In this document: piece by piece, positions 26,078 to 34,240 of the stretch
Layout of the letters: each line of letters starts with the position of its first letter
Numbering within the stretch: the first letter of the stretch is position 1
Source: Streptomyces sp. NBC_01317
GTDB taxonomy: Bacteria > Actinomycetota > Actinomycetes > Streptomycetales > Streptomycetaceae
Assembly (NCBI RefSeq): GCF_035961655.1
Contig: NZ_CP108393.1
Span: 4,669,001 to 4,733,000 of the forward strand
Direction: 5' to 3'
DNA: 64,000 nt
Translations under genes and position numbers: made by a program
Notes under the pieces: model-generated
The model's input: the letters and a program-made list of their open reading frames with translations, nothing else
What the model was told of the DNA's origin: nothing
Database searches by the model: none

Positions 26078-26995
26078 TCACGTCTGCCCCCACGCGTCGT
26101 CGTCCGTCAGCCGCGCCGCCAGATCCTCCAGCGCCTGCCGCGTCTCCATGTTGGCCACCCGGCTCGCCAGCACGTCCTCGTCCGTGATCAGCTGCTCCCG
26201 CCACTGGAGCACCGGCTCCAGCGGCACCGCCCCCAGCACCCGGCTGAACCCGATGTCCAGCTCCGCCGCCAGCTTGTTGAGGTCCTGGTCGCACTTGCGC
26301 ATCCACGCCGACTGGGCCGGCGGCACCTGCGACCAAAGCGCCGACTCGGGGTCCGGCACGGCTGCACGTACGAACCGGATGTTGCCCCGCAGCCGGTCCT
26401 CGTCGTGCCCCCGCGCCACACCGCCCGCCACGATGCCGCGCGTACCGAACACCAGCCCGGCGGCGGCGATCACATGCTGCCGCGTCCAGCGGTGGTAGAC
26501 GAGCCAGCGGGCGTCGACGCCGCTCAACTCCGGCCGGGAGGTGGCTTCGAGGACCATGTCCGTCGCGTAACTGCGGCCCGCGCTCAGGTCGACCACCACC
26601 AGGTCGAACTCGCTGTTGAGCCGCAGGAAGAGGTCCACACACCGGTTCAACGCGTCCTTGCCGACGGCGAATTCGCCCCCGCTGCGGTCCCCGGGCAGCA
26701 GTACCAGACCGCCCGAGCCGGTGGGCCGGTGGCGCAGCACCTCGTGCTCGGTGTCGGCCCACACGTCGATCCGTACCGGCTCGGTGGCCTTGCCCAGGAG
26801 GTACGAGTGGAGCCCGCCCCGCTCGATGCCGCGCAGCGCGCCCGGCACGTCGAAGACCGCGGCGGCCGTGGGGGAGCCGAAGTCGAAGTCCAGGTAGCAG
26901 ACGTCGTCCCCGGCGAGCGCCTTGCGGTAGGCGACGTTGGCGCTGGTGACGGAACGCCCGGTGCCTCCCTTGTCGGAGGCGGCGAAGACGAGCAC
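26078..26995 (-). CDS. SCO2523 family variant P-loop protein (ParA/MinD-like)
   Basis: This 305-residue protein resembles ParA/MinD-type ATPases. Residues 7-15 (SDKGGTGRS) are a deviant Walker A in which the usual GK[ST] lysine is Arg, while the upstream signature Lys of KGGTG is kept. DVCYLDFDFGSPTAAAVF and FDLVVVDLSAG correspond to Walker A' and B regions. Such proteins position cargo or switch on membranes with ATP; the altered loop makes hydrolysis uncertain. The gene follows the SCO2524-family gene after three bases. In the cluster it is the only member with a recognisable nucleotide-binding fold besides the methyltransferase. Confidence 0.8.
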   Translation of the reverse strand: MLVFAASDKGGTGRSVTSANVAYRKALAGDDVCYLDFDFGSPTAAAVFDVPGALRGIERGGLHSYLLGKATEPVRIDVWADTEHEVLRHRPTGSGGLVLLPGDRSGGEFAVGKDALNRCVDLFLRLNSEFDLVVVDLSAGRSYATDMVLEATSRPELSGVDARWLVYHRWTRQHVIAAAGLVFGTRGIVAGGVARGHDEDRLRGNIRFVRAAVPDPESALWSQVPPAQSAWMRKCDQDLNKLAAELDIGFSRVLGAVPLEPVLQWREQLITDEDVLASRVANMETRQALEDLAARLTDDDAWGQT

Positions 26996-26998
26996 CGT

Positions 26999-28840
26999 TC
27001 ACACTCCCCGGGAGGCGGTATGCCTGGCCAGGGCCAGGGTGTCGAGTTCGCCCAGCACGTCCAGGGTCAGCGCGACGGCCGTGCCGGGCTGGTCGTCGAG
27101 GATGACCCGGGCGCGGCGGAGTTTGACCTCGACGCTCTTGAGCGCGATGCCGTGGGAGCCGTCCGCGAGCGAGGTCGGTTCCAGCTGTTCGTTGCCGAGC
27201 AGGTGGGTGGCCTCGCTGAGCAACGCGGCGGCCAGGGTGGCCAGTTCGGAGCTGCGGATCGGCGGCTGGGTGTAGAGCTGGCGCGCCGCGACCATGCACT
27301 CGGTGACGCGTTCGGTGATGTTCCACGACAACGGGCCGTCGTCGGGCGGCGCTTCGGGATACACCGCCTGGATGTGGTCCCACAGGCCGGCGCCGTCGCC
27401 GGTCCTGATCCGCCGCGTCCACACGTGGTCGAAGATCCGCTCGGCGAGGCGCAGCAGCCGGTCGTGCGCCGATATGTTCCGTGACAGCGCGCAGAGTTGG
27501 ATGCTCCGCTTGAGCAGCTGCGCCGAGAAGTCGCCCATCGTCCACTCCATCGGCGGCCCGACGCGCTGGCTGCCCTGGAGCGGCAGCCGGACACCGGGCC
27601 GGTGCAGCCCGATGGCGGTGTCGTTCTGGGTCATGCGGCTGGTGATACGGCCCCGTTCGGCGAGGCGCTCCATGATGCCGACGGTCCGGGTGAGGTCGTC
27701 GTCCGTCGCGCGCCGGCGCACCAGGTCCTGGACGAGGATGGCGGCGACGGACAGCGAGAAGTACTCGGACTCCAGCCGCTGTCCCGTCGTTCGCCAGGGG
27801 ATGTCCTCCAGCGGCCAACTGCCCTCGCCGAAGCGGGCGATGCCCGACCAGTACTGCTGGGTGACCTCCCAGCGCAGCCGTAACGCCTCGGCCAGCCGCT
27901 GCTGTTCGGTGTTGAGCAGCCCCAGCGTGAGGGTGCGGTCGGAGAACAGGTCCTGGATGCCGTCGAGGGCGACCACCGTGAAGTAGAGGTACGGGATGGG
28001 GTCCGCGACCCCGTCCGGCTGCGGGCCGATCGGCTCGACGGTCTCCACCGGCGGGGCGTCCTTCACCAGGCTCCAGGCCCAGCCGATCTCGAAGAGCTGG
28101 TTGTCGTCCTTGAGGCGGTCGGCGACATCGACACCGAGGGTGAAGCTCTCGCTGACGGTGGCGCGCAACGCCTTGAAACGGCGTTGGAACTGCTGGAGGA
28201 CCACCCGCTCCGAGACCTGGCCCTGACCGAGGAGCTTGCCGAGCGTACGGCCCTGCGCCTCCTCCGGGTCGAAGACGTTGACGGTGAACGAGCGCAGCAG
28301 GCTGACCATCGCCGCGGTGAGCCGGACCTCGGTGGCTGCCTTCAACTCGTCGATCAGGGCCCGTACTTCGGCGCGGCGCGTCCGCGTCTCGTACACCTTG
28401 AGGAAGCCGAGGGTGGCGAGGGAGAGGGTGATGGACATGGAGAAGGCGTCCACGACGCCCAGTTCGCGCTGCTCCTCGGTGAGGTCCTGCTCGGGATCGC
28501 CGGAGATGAAGTAGTAACCCCCCGAGAAACTGGGCCTCTTGTCCTCCGCCGCGTGGGTCCGCATGAACTCGGCGAGGACCGTGACGAGCTTGCCCGGCAG
28601 CTCCAGACGCCCTCCGACGCTCTTCAGCGCGGCCTGGACGTCCCGTTCCGTCGTGTCCGGGTCATCGAGCCGGAACGCCGGGATCTCGGTGGCCGGATAC
28701 ATGAGGCAGAGCAGCCGTTCGGCATCCGCGACACTGCTTCTCCCGCCCCATTCGCCCCACTCCCATTCACCGTCCTCGAACGAATGGCGCGCGATGGCCT
28801 GCCAGATGTCCAGCAGATGCTGGCGTGGCTTGATCTGCAT
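26999..28840 (-). CDS. SCO2524 family protein
   Basis: This 613-residue mostly helical protein begins MQIKPRQHLLDIWQAIARHS and contains DAERLLCLMYPATEIPAFRLDD, YYFISGDPEQDLTEEQ and FNVFDPEEAQGRTLGKLLGQ-like segments typical of SCO2524 proteins. No membrane helix or catalytic signature is evident. It is the largest gene of the cluster, lying between the methyltransferase (53 bases upstream) and the P-loop protein (three bases downstream). Its role is unknown; a scaffold is possible but unsupported. Confidence 0.75.
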   Translation of the reverse strand: MQIKPRQHLLDIWQAIARHSFEDGEWEWGEWGGRSSVADAERLLCLMYPATEIPAFRLDDPDTTERDVQAALKSVGGRLELPGKLVTVLAEFMRTHAAEDKRPSFSGGYYFISGDPEQDLTEEQRELGVVDAFSMSITLSLATLGFLKVYETRTRRAEVRALIDELKAATEVRLTAAMVSLLRSFTVNVFDPEEAQGRTLGKLLGQGQVSERVVLQQFQRRFKALRATVSESFTLGVDVADRLKDDNQLFEIGWAWSLVKDAPPVETVEPIGPQPDGVADPIPYLYFTVVALDGIQDLFSDRTLTLGLLNTEQQRLAEALRLRWEVTQQYWSGIARFGEGSWPLEDIPWRTTGQRLESEYFSLSVAAILVQDLVRRRATDDDLTRTVGIMERLAERGRITSRMTQNDTAIGLHRPGVRLPLQGSQRVGPPMEWTMGDFSAQLLKRSIQLCALSRNISAHDRLLRLAERIFDHVWTRRIRTGDGAGLWDHIQAVYPEAPPDDGPLSWNITERVTECMVAARQLYTQPPIRSSELATLAAALLSEATHLLGNEQLEPTSLADGSHGIALKSVEVKLRRARVILDDQPGTAVALTLDVLGELDTLALARHTASRGV

Positions 28841-28893
28841 CCCATATCCCTCGTACAGGTCCCCGCACCATCAACCGGGAAGCGATCAGGAAT

Positions 28894-29793
28894 TCAGTGA
28901 ACGGAATTACGCCGGCCGCACGCCACGATCATTCCTTCGTACCCGGGCCGCAGCGCGCCGCCCGGCATGCCGATGGGGGTGATCGTGACATCCTCCTCCG
29001 CGTACGGGGCGAGGGCGGCCCTGATCTCCGTACCGGTGACACTGCACGCGGGGAAGAACCGTTCGCCCACCTTGTAGCCTTGCGAGCCCTCCATGAAGGC
29101 GGCGGCGAAGGGCGCGCCCGGCGCCAGGGCGCGCAGGAAGCGCTCCACGCCGGTCTCGAATTCCCGATGGGACGTCGACATCGACTCGGCGACGAAGAAC
29201 ATCGTCCCCATGGACCACCGCCCCAGGAACCGGTCGAGCGAGAAGAGGTCGCCCTGTGCCACCTCGACGGTCTTGCGGAACACGACCCGCGGGTCGTCAC
29301 TCTCCGCCAGCTCGCGGTACGCGGCCCGGCCGCGCAGCACGTCCCAGAACTCGTCCCAGTGCGTGTCGTAGTGGGGCCGCTGGCCCTCCAGATACGCGAT
29401 GTTGGCGGCGGAGCGCTCGAAGAGGGTGATGGTGTCGCACCACGGGAGCATCGAGAGCGCGGGGTAGAGGTTGGCACCCGCGCCGACGTCGATCCCGAGA
29501 ACAGGGCCGCCGGTCCCGGGAACAGGGCCGCCGGTCCCGGGAACAGGGCCGCTGGATTTCTCACGGAAGGAACGGAAGTAATCGCTGAAATGATCCCGGA
29601 CGAGGTGCAGAATCTGCGCGTCGTCGGACCGTAGAAAGCGATAATTGTGATCAACATAGGCGGCGGAGTCGAACAAGTCCCAGGAAGCCTCGGCATTCAG
29701 CTCTTGTTCGGCCTCTTGCCGGGCTTCCCGCGCTGCCTCTGCTGATTTCCCGTCCGTGACTTCGGGGACGTCGGGCGACCTCGGATCCATCAT
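28894..29793 (-). CDS. SCO2525 family SAM-dependent methyltransferase
   Basis: This is a 299-residue methyltransferase of the NNMT/PNMT/TEMT-like type. Motif I is GPVLGIDVGAGANLYPAL, followed by TLFERSAANIAYLEG. The C-terminal part has FFVAESMSTSHREFETGVE and APGAPFAAAFMEGSQGY. DSAAYVDHNYRFLRSDDAQI at the start is typical of the family. Just before motif I, a PVPGTGG unit is repeated, encoded by a 21-base tandem repeat (29499-29555), so the loop before the cofactor site is probably length-variable. It is the first gene of the leftward cluster. The methyl acceptor is unknown. Confidence 0.8.
   Translation of the reverse strand: MMDPRSPDVPEVTDGKSAEAAREARQEAEQELNAEASWDLFDSAAYVDHNYRFLRSDDAQILHLVRDHFSDYFRSFREKSSGPVPGTGGPVPGTGGPVLGIDVGAGANLYPALSMLPWCDTITLFERSAANIAYLEGQRPHYDTHWDEFWDVLRGRAAYRELAESDDPRVVFRKTVEVAQGDLFSLDRFLGRWSMGTMFFVAESMSTSHREFETGVERFLRALAPGAPFAAAFMEGSQGYKVGERFFPACSVTGTEIRAALAPYAEEDVTITPIGMPGGALRPGYEGMIVACGRRNSVH
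29499..29555. repeat. 21-base tandem repeat inside the SCO2525-family gene
   Basis: Copies start at 29499, 29520 and 29541 (third partial). The unit starts GAACAGGGCCGCCGGTCCCG and is a multiple of three, so copy-number changes stay in frame. Confidence 0.85.
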
Positions 29794-29843
29794 TCAATGG
29801 TAGGGCCACAGCTCCCTCCGTGTCCCCCGCCGCGGGTCCTCCG

Positions 29844-29883
29844 GGGTGACGTCACGTCAACTCCAGGGTGACGGCACGTCAAC
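29844..29883. promoter_or_regulatory. 18-base direct repeat upstream of the SCO2525 operon
   Basis: GGGTGACGTCACGTCAAC (29844-29861) and GGGTGACGGCACGTCAAC (29866-29883) lie 22 bases apart, two helical turns, between the divergent SCO2525-family and GNAT genes. They may bind a regulator on one face of the DNA. Confidence 0.45.
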
Positions 29884-30007
29884 GAGGGCGCACGAGGGGC
29901 GCGCCGCGGCATGCGCGCATTTCGGTCCGGATCCCGCCTTGAACGGTCAGATCGGGCGGGTGATGCTGGTCCGGTTGTCACCCGTACGAGTGCCATGAGG
30001 GAGCGGC

Positions 30008-30610
30008 ATGACCTCTCTGCCCCGCACCGTCCCCGGTTTTCCCCGCACCACCCCCGGCGCGACGCGCCTCGCCGGCCCCGACGGCCGGCCCCTGCGGCTG
30101 AGAGCGGTCACCGAGGAGGATCTGCCCGAACTGCACCGCCTGGACAAGGAGATATTCCGGGAGCAGGCCTACCCGTACTTCGTCCTGCGGCAGTTCTACG
30201 ACCTCTACCGCGACGAACTCTTCGTGCTCGACGACGGCACCGCCTTCCACGGCTACGTCCTCGCGGGCACCAAGCCCGACAAGAGCCGCAGTTGGGTGCT
30301 GGGCCTGGCCATCCACCAGCAGTGGCAGGGCCTCGGCCTCGGCCGCCGGCTGATGGGCGAGGCCCTGCGCCGGCTGCGCGCGGAGGGGGTCGGCGAGGTC
30401 TGGCTCACCGTCGAACCCGCCAACACCCGGGCCATCAAGCTGTACGTGTCCCTGGGCTTCACCCGTATCGCCCACCGCGACGACTACTTCGGCCCCGACG
30501 GGGACCGCGTGCTGATGGCGCTGCCCCTGACGGCCGAGGGGGCGTACCACCCCGACGAGGTGGTACGCCCCCTGGACGAACGAGACGAGCGAGACAAGCG
30601 AGACAAGTGA
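30008..30610 (+). CDS. GNAT family N-acetyltransferase
   Basis: This is a 200-residue acetyl-CoA-dependent acyltransferase. The core follows the GNAT pattern: LRLRAVTEEDLPELHRLDKE, then SWVLGLAIHQQWQGLGLGRRLMGEAL containing the acetyl-CoA pyrophosphate loop (Q-x-x-G-x-G/A), and VEPANTRAIKLYVSLGFTRI. The C-terminus is a charged DERDERDKRDK run. It is divergent from the SCO2525 cluster and convergent on a small Cys-rich gene 46 bases away. The acceptor is unknown. Confidence 0.88.
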   Translation: MTSLPRTVPGFPRTTPGATRLAGPDGRPLRLRAVTEEDLPELHRLDKEIFREQAYPYFVLRQFYDLYRDELFVLDDGTAFHGYVLAGTKPDKSRSWVLGLAIHQQWQGLGLGRRLMGEALRRLRAEGVGEVWLTVEPANTRAIKLYVSLGFTRIAHRDDYFGPDGDRVLMALPLTAEGAYHPDEVVRPLDERDERDKRDK

Positions 30611-30656
30611 GACGCACGAGACACGCGAGACACACGGACCGACTAGAGAAACAGCC

Positions 30657-30818
30657 TCAGCCGCCGCACTGGCACGGCGCGCCCTGCTGACAGCCGCAGC
30701 CGCAGCCTGAGCCGCAGCCGCACGCGCCGAGCAGCGGCAGGTGCACGACCCCCTCGTGGGGGGCCCTGGGAACCGGTGGCGCGTCCTGCTGCGGGTCGGT
30801 GATGGGGGAATCGGCCAT
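30657..30818 (-). CDS. Small Cys/Gly-rich protein (metallothionein-like)
   Basis: This 53-residue peptide begins MADSPITDPQQDAPPVPRAP and ends ACGCGSGCGCGC, QQGAPCQCGG. Seven Cys residues sit in the last 23 positions in CxC spacing, as in metal-binding metallothioneins. GAGGAGG lies six bases upstream of the ATG at 30818, strong evidence that it is translated. It is convergent with the GNAT gene and sits near phoU. Metal buffering is the first guess; a modified peptide product is a weaker alternative because no modification enzymes lie beside it. Confidence 0.65.
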   Translation of the reverse strand: MADSPITDPQQDAPPVPRAPHEGVVHLPLLGACGCGSGCGCGCQQGAPCQCGG

Positions 30819-30980
30819 GGGATCCTCCTCAAAGGCGTGCTGGATGCCGCCTCTTCCCATTGCATGCCCACCCCGGCGGGCGCATCAACGGCGCATACGC
30901 GCGCAAGTGCTCGAACCTCCCGCGTGCGCCGGTCCGTCCGGGGGACGCCCGAGGGCGCCCCGGAGAGGCCCCAGGAAGCC

Positions 30981-31015
30981 AATCGCCGGACGGGTCACAA
31001 GCCCGTCCGGCGATT
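30981..31015. terminator. Terminator hairpin with the GTCCGGCG repeat
   Basis: Thirteen-base arms 30982-30994 and 31002-31014 pair perfectly (ATCGCCGGACGGG). The right arm is the genome-wide CCCGTCCGGCGATTGAGGAC motif that recurs at 40.8-41.5 kb. It ends phoU transcription. Confidence 0.7.
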
Positions 31016-31071
31016 GAGGACACGCTGTGGCCGAAGGCCACGCCCCCGGGTCATCGCACGCGGCAAGAGCG

Positions 31072-31752
31072 CTACGCGCCCTCGACGGGCGCCTCCGCCG
31101 TCTGGATCTCGTCCGCGTGCTCACCCGTCACCAGGTAGACGACCCGCTTCGCCACCGACACCGCGTGGTCCGCGAACCGCTCGTAGTACCGGCCCAGCAG
31201 CGTCACGTCCACCGCCGTCTCGATGCCGTGCTTCCACCGGTCGTCCATCAGGTGCTGGAACAGCGTCCGGTGCAGCAGGTCCATCTCGTCGTCGTCCTGC
31301 TCCAGCTCCAGCGCCAGCTCGACGTCCTTCGTGATGATGACCTCGGCGGCCTTCGCCATCAGCCGCTGCGCCAGCTGCCCCATCTCCAGCAGCGTGGTGT
31401 GCAGGTCGTGCGGCACCGGCGACTGCGGGAAACGCAGGCGCGCCTGCTTGGCCACGTGCTGGGCCAGGTCGCCCGCCCGCTCCAGGTCGGCGCTCATGCG
31501 CAGCGACGTCACCACGATGCGCAGGTCCGTCGCGACCGGCTGCTGCCGGGCCAGCAGGGCGATCGCCCTGGCCTCCAGGTCGTGCTGGAGCGTGTCGACC
31601 TTCTCGTCCGCGGCGATCACGCTCTCGGCGAGCCGCAGGTCGGCGTCCAGCATGGCCGTGGTGGCCCGCCCTATGGCGGAACCGACCAGCCGGGCCATCT
31701 CGACGAGGTCTTCGCCTATCGAGTCCAGTTCCTCGTGGTACGCGTCCCGCAT
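31072..31752 (-). CDS. phoU: Phosphate signalling regulator PhoU
   Basis: This 226-residue helical protein is a negative modulator of phosphate signalling, linking Pst transport to the PhoR kinase. Both three-helix PhoU repeats are visible, with metal-binding signatures ADEKVDTLQHDLEARAI and QLAQRLMAKAAEVIITKDV, and the conserved DLERAGDLAQHVAKQARL and YYERFADHAVSVAKRVVYL. The start MRDAYHEELDSIGEDL is standard. It is divergent from phoR-phoP, as in S. coelicolor (SCO4228-4230), with a PHO-box candidate in the gap. Confidence 0.95.
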   Translation of the reverse strand: MRDAYHEELDSIGEDLVEMARLVGSAIGRATTAMLDADLRLAESVIAADEKVDTLQHDLEARAIALLARQQPVATDLRIVVTSLRMSADLERAGDLAQHVAKQARLRFPQSPVPHDLHTTLLEMGQLAQRLMAKAAEVIITKDVELALELEQDDDEMDLLHRTLFQHLMDDRWKHGIETAVDVTLLGRYYERFADHAVSVAKRVVYLVTGEHADEIQTAEAPVEGA

Positions 31753-31873
31753 GGGGTAGTCCCTCTCTTGTACGTGCTCTGGGTCCGTACGTGCTCACGC
31801 ACGCGCCGCCGGGGGCCGGGGCCGGGGGCCCCACGGTCCCACGTTCTGTCCGTTACGCGTCGGGCGCCTCCCT

Positions 31874-31906
31874 CCCAAGTGAACCGGCACTATCCCCTCG
31901 GTGAAC
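31874..31906 (-). promoter_or_regulatory. PHO box (PhoP-binding direct repeats)
   Basis: On the minus strand GTTCACC (31900-31906) and GTTCACT (31878-31884) lie 22 bases apart, matching the first and third 11-base direct-repeat units of a Streptomyces PHO box. It sits between phoU and phoR, as expected for autoregulation by PhoP. Confidence 0.65.
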
Positions 31907-31980
31907 TCTGGGCGACGAGTGTTGGAGGAGACACCTCGACGGCTGGGAGAGTGTCCGTACCCGCGCATAACCTGGGACGC

Positions 31981-33255
31981 ATGGACGTGAACGCGGCAGT
32001 CGCCGCATTGGCAGCGATCGCCGGGGTGTGCACCGGCGTGATCGCCATGCTGGCGTTTCGCTGGAGCGAACGCGACCAGGCCAGACCCACCCGCACCTCG
32101 CTGCACACGGACGCCGTCCTGCCCCCCGGGGTCGACACGGTCCTGTCCGTGCTCCGCTCCTCCGCGGTGGTCCTCGACGAGAGCGACTCCGTGGTCAAGG
32201 CCAGCTCGGCGGCGTACGCGCTGGGCCTGGTCAGGGGCGGCAAGCTCGCGGTCGAGCCGATGCTCCACATGGCCAGGGACACCCGCAGGGACGGTGAGAT
32301 ACGGCAGGTGGAGCTGGATCTCCCCCGGCGCGGTACGGGCCGGGGCGAGGCGCTCGCCGTCTCCGCCCGGGTGGCCCCGCTCGGCTCCCGGCTGGTGCTG
32401 CTCCTGGTCGAGGACCTCACAGAAGCCCGCCGTATCGAAGCGGTACGGCGCGACTTCGTCGCCAACGTCAGCCACGAGCTGAAGACCCCCACCGGCGCGC
32501 TCTCCCTGCTCTCCGAGGCTGTCATGGACGCTTCGGACGACCCCGAGGCGGTCACCCGCTTCGCCGGGCGGATGCAGATCGAGGCGACCCGGCTCACCAA
32601 TCTCGTACAGGAACTCATCGACCTCTCCCGGGTGCAGAACGACGACCCGCTGGAGGACGCGGAGCCGGTACGGGTGGACGAACTCGTCGCCGAGGCCATC
32701 GACCGGTCCCGGCACGCGGCGTCCACGAAGCAGATCACGATGGCCGCAGGAGGTACTGTCGATCTGCACGTATGGGGCAATCGCGGCCAGCTCGCCGCGG
32801 CCCTGGGCAATCTCGTCGAGAACGCCGTCAACTACTCCCCGGCCCGCACCCGCGTCGGCATCGCCGCGCAGAGGGTGAGCGCTCCCGGCGGGGACCTGAT
32901 CGAGATAGCCGTGACCGACCAGGGCATAGGCATCTCCGAGAAGGATCGCGAGCGGGTCTTCGAGCGGTTCTACCGCGTCGACCCGGCACGCTCCCGCGCC
33001 ACCGGTGGTACGGGGCTCGGCCTCGCCATCGTCAAACATGTGGCCGCCTCGCACGGCGGAGAGGTCACGGTCTGGAGCTCCGAGGGTCAGGGCTCCACCT
33101 TCACCCTGAGGCTGCCCGAGGCGGGCACCGTACGGGACCACAGAAAGACCGCCACGGACGACGATGACGACCAGGCGCCCTACGACACCGACACCGACAC
33201 CAGTCTCGCCCTTGATTCACCCACCGTGATTCCTGCCCCGGAGGTCCTTCCGTGA
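31981..33255 (+). CDS. phoR: Sensor histidine kinase PhoR (SenX3-type)
   Basis: This is a 424-residue phosphate-sensing kinase. One transmembrane helix lies at about residues 5-26 (VAALAAIAGVCTGVIAML). A PAS-like region precedes the dimerisation domain with His165 in DFVANVSHELKTPTGAL. The ATPase boxes are LVENAVNYSP (N), VTDQGIGISE (G1) and GGTGLGLAIVKHVA (G2). ATG at 31981 is used because the protein starts with the membrane helix there. The C-terminal tail is acidic. It overlaps phoP by four bases. The order with divergent phoU matches the SCO4228-4230 locus controlling phosphate starvation genes and, indirectly, antibiotic production. Confidence 0.93.
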   Translation: MDVNAAVAALAAIAGVCTGVIAMLAFRWSERDQARPTRTSLHTDAVLPPGVDTVLSVLRSSAVVLDESDSVVKASSAAYALGLVRGGKLAVEPMLHMARDTRRDGEIRQVELDLPRRGTGRGEALAVSARVAPLGSRLVLLLVEDLTEARRIEAVRRDFVANVSHELKTPTGALSLLSEAVMDASDDPEAVTRFAGRMQIEATRLTNLVQELIDLSRVQNDDPLEDAEPVRVDELVAEAIDRSRHAASTKQITMAAGGTVDLHVWGNRGQLAAALGNLVENAVNYSPARTRVGIAAQRVSAPGGDLIEIAVTDQGIGISEKDRERVFERFYRVDPARSRATGGTGLGLAIVKHVAASHGGEVTVWSSEGQGSTFTLRLPEAGTVRDHRKTATDDDDDQAPYDTDTDTSLALDSPTVIPAPEVLP

Positions 33256-33932
33256 CCCGAGTGCTCGTCGTCGAGGATGAGGAATCCTTCAGCGACGCTC
33301 TTTCCTACATGCTCCGCAAGGAAGGCTTCGAGGTCGCGATCGCGACCACCGGGCCCGCGGGGCTCGACGAGTTCGAACGCAACGGCGCCGACCTCGTCCT
33401 CCTCGACCTGATGCTGCCCGGCCTGCCGGGCACCGAGGTCTGCCGCCAGCTGCGCGGCAGGTCAAACGTCCCGGTGATCATGGTCACCGCCAAGGACAGT
33501 GAGATCGACAAGGTCGTCGGCCTGGAAATAGGGGCCGACGACTACGTGACCAAGCCCTTCTCCTCGCGGGAGCTGGTGGCCCGCATCCGCGCGGTGCTGC
33601 GCCGCAGGGGAGAGCCGGAGGAGGTCACGCCGGCGGCCCTGGAGGCCGGCCCGGTCCGGATGGACGTGGACCGCCACGTCGTCACCGTCTCCGGCGGCAA
33701 GGTCGACCTCCCGCTCAAGGAGTTCGACCTGCTGGAGATGCTCCTGCGCAACGCGGGCCGGGTCCTGACCCGGATGCAGCTGATCGACCGCGTCTGGGGA
33801 GCGGACTACGTCGGGGACACCAAGACCCTCGACGTGCACGTCAAGCGGCTGCGCGCCAAGATCGAGCCGGACCCGGGCGCGCCCAGATACCTGGTGACGG
33901 TCCGAGGCCTCGGCTATAAGTTCGAGCCGTAG
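33252..33932 (+). CDS. phoP: Response regulator PhoP (RegX3-type)
   Basis: This 226-residue OmpR-family regulator has a receiver domain with the acidic pocket (VEDEE), phospho-acceptor Asp52 in LVLLDLMLPGLPG and Lys in VTAKDSEID. A winged-helix DNA-binding domain follows (LPLKEFDLLEMLLRNAGRV, TLDVHVKRLRAKIEPD, VTVRGLGYKFEP). GTG overlaps the phoR stop (GTGA). Phosphorylated PhoP binds PHO boxes; a candidate lies upstream of this operon and phoU. Confidence 0.95.
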   Translation: MTRVLVVEDEESFSDALSYMLRKEGFEVAIATTGPAGLDEFERNGADLVLLDLMLPGLPGTEVCRQLRGRSNVPVIMVTAKDSEIDKVVGLEIGADDYVTKPFSSRELVARIRAVLRRRGEPEEVTPAALEAGPVRMDVDRHVVTVSGGKVDLPLKEFDLLEMLLRNAGRVLTRMQLIDRVWGADYVGDTKTLDVHVKRLRAKIEPDPGAPRYLVTVRGLGYKFEP

Positions 33933-34060
33933 ACCGCCCCGGGTCGCGAGGCCCAGCCGTCAACGGTGCACTGCGGCGCTCCACCCGTCCTGGGTGGGGC
34001 GCCACAGCTATGCCCACAGCTGGGTAGTGCGTACGGGACAGCTGTGCGCCACGTACGGGC

Positions 34061-34240
34061 CTAGGGCGTGTCCGCAAAGTGGGGTCGTTCGCCCGGAGGG
34101 CGGGGCTCGCGGGGTCTGGTGCGTGCGATCGCAAGGCGGAGGACCCACCCCGTACTGGATGTACGGGGTGGGTCCGACAACGCCGCGAGCGCGCGTGCCA
34201 GACCCCGCGAGCCAGGCCCCACTTTGCGGACACGCCCTAG
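34061..34240. mobile_element. 180-bp palindromic MITE-like element
   Basis: Perfect 24-base terminal inverted repeats (34061-34084 and 34217-34240) start CTAGGGCGTGTCCGCAAAGT. Inner arms GGCTCGCGGGGTCTGG/CCAGACCCCGCGAGCC and a central ACCCACCCCGTA/TACGGGGTGGGT hairpin make almost the whole element self-complementary. It encodes nothing. Its right end supplies the TAG stop codon of the lipoprotein gene, and it separates that gene from phoP. Confidence 0.75.

Noticed and set aside
29911..30690. A 259-codon frame overlapping the GNAT gene
   Set aside because: It is a +1 shadow of the acetyltransferase, Arg/Pro-rich, with no motif.
30657..30818. Ribosomally made modified peptide (lanthipeptide-like) cluster
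   Set aside because: No cyclase, dehydratase or peptidase gene lies nearby. A metallothionein-like role is simpler.
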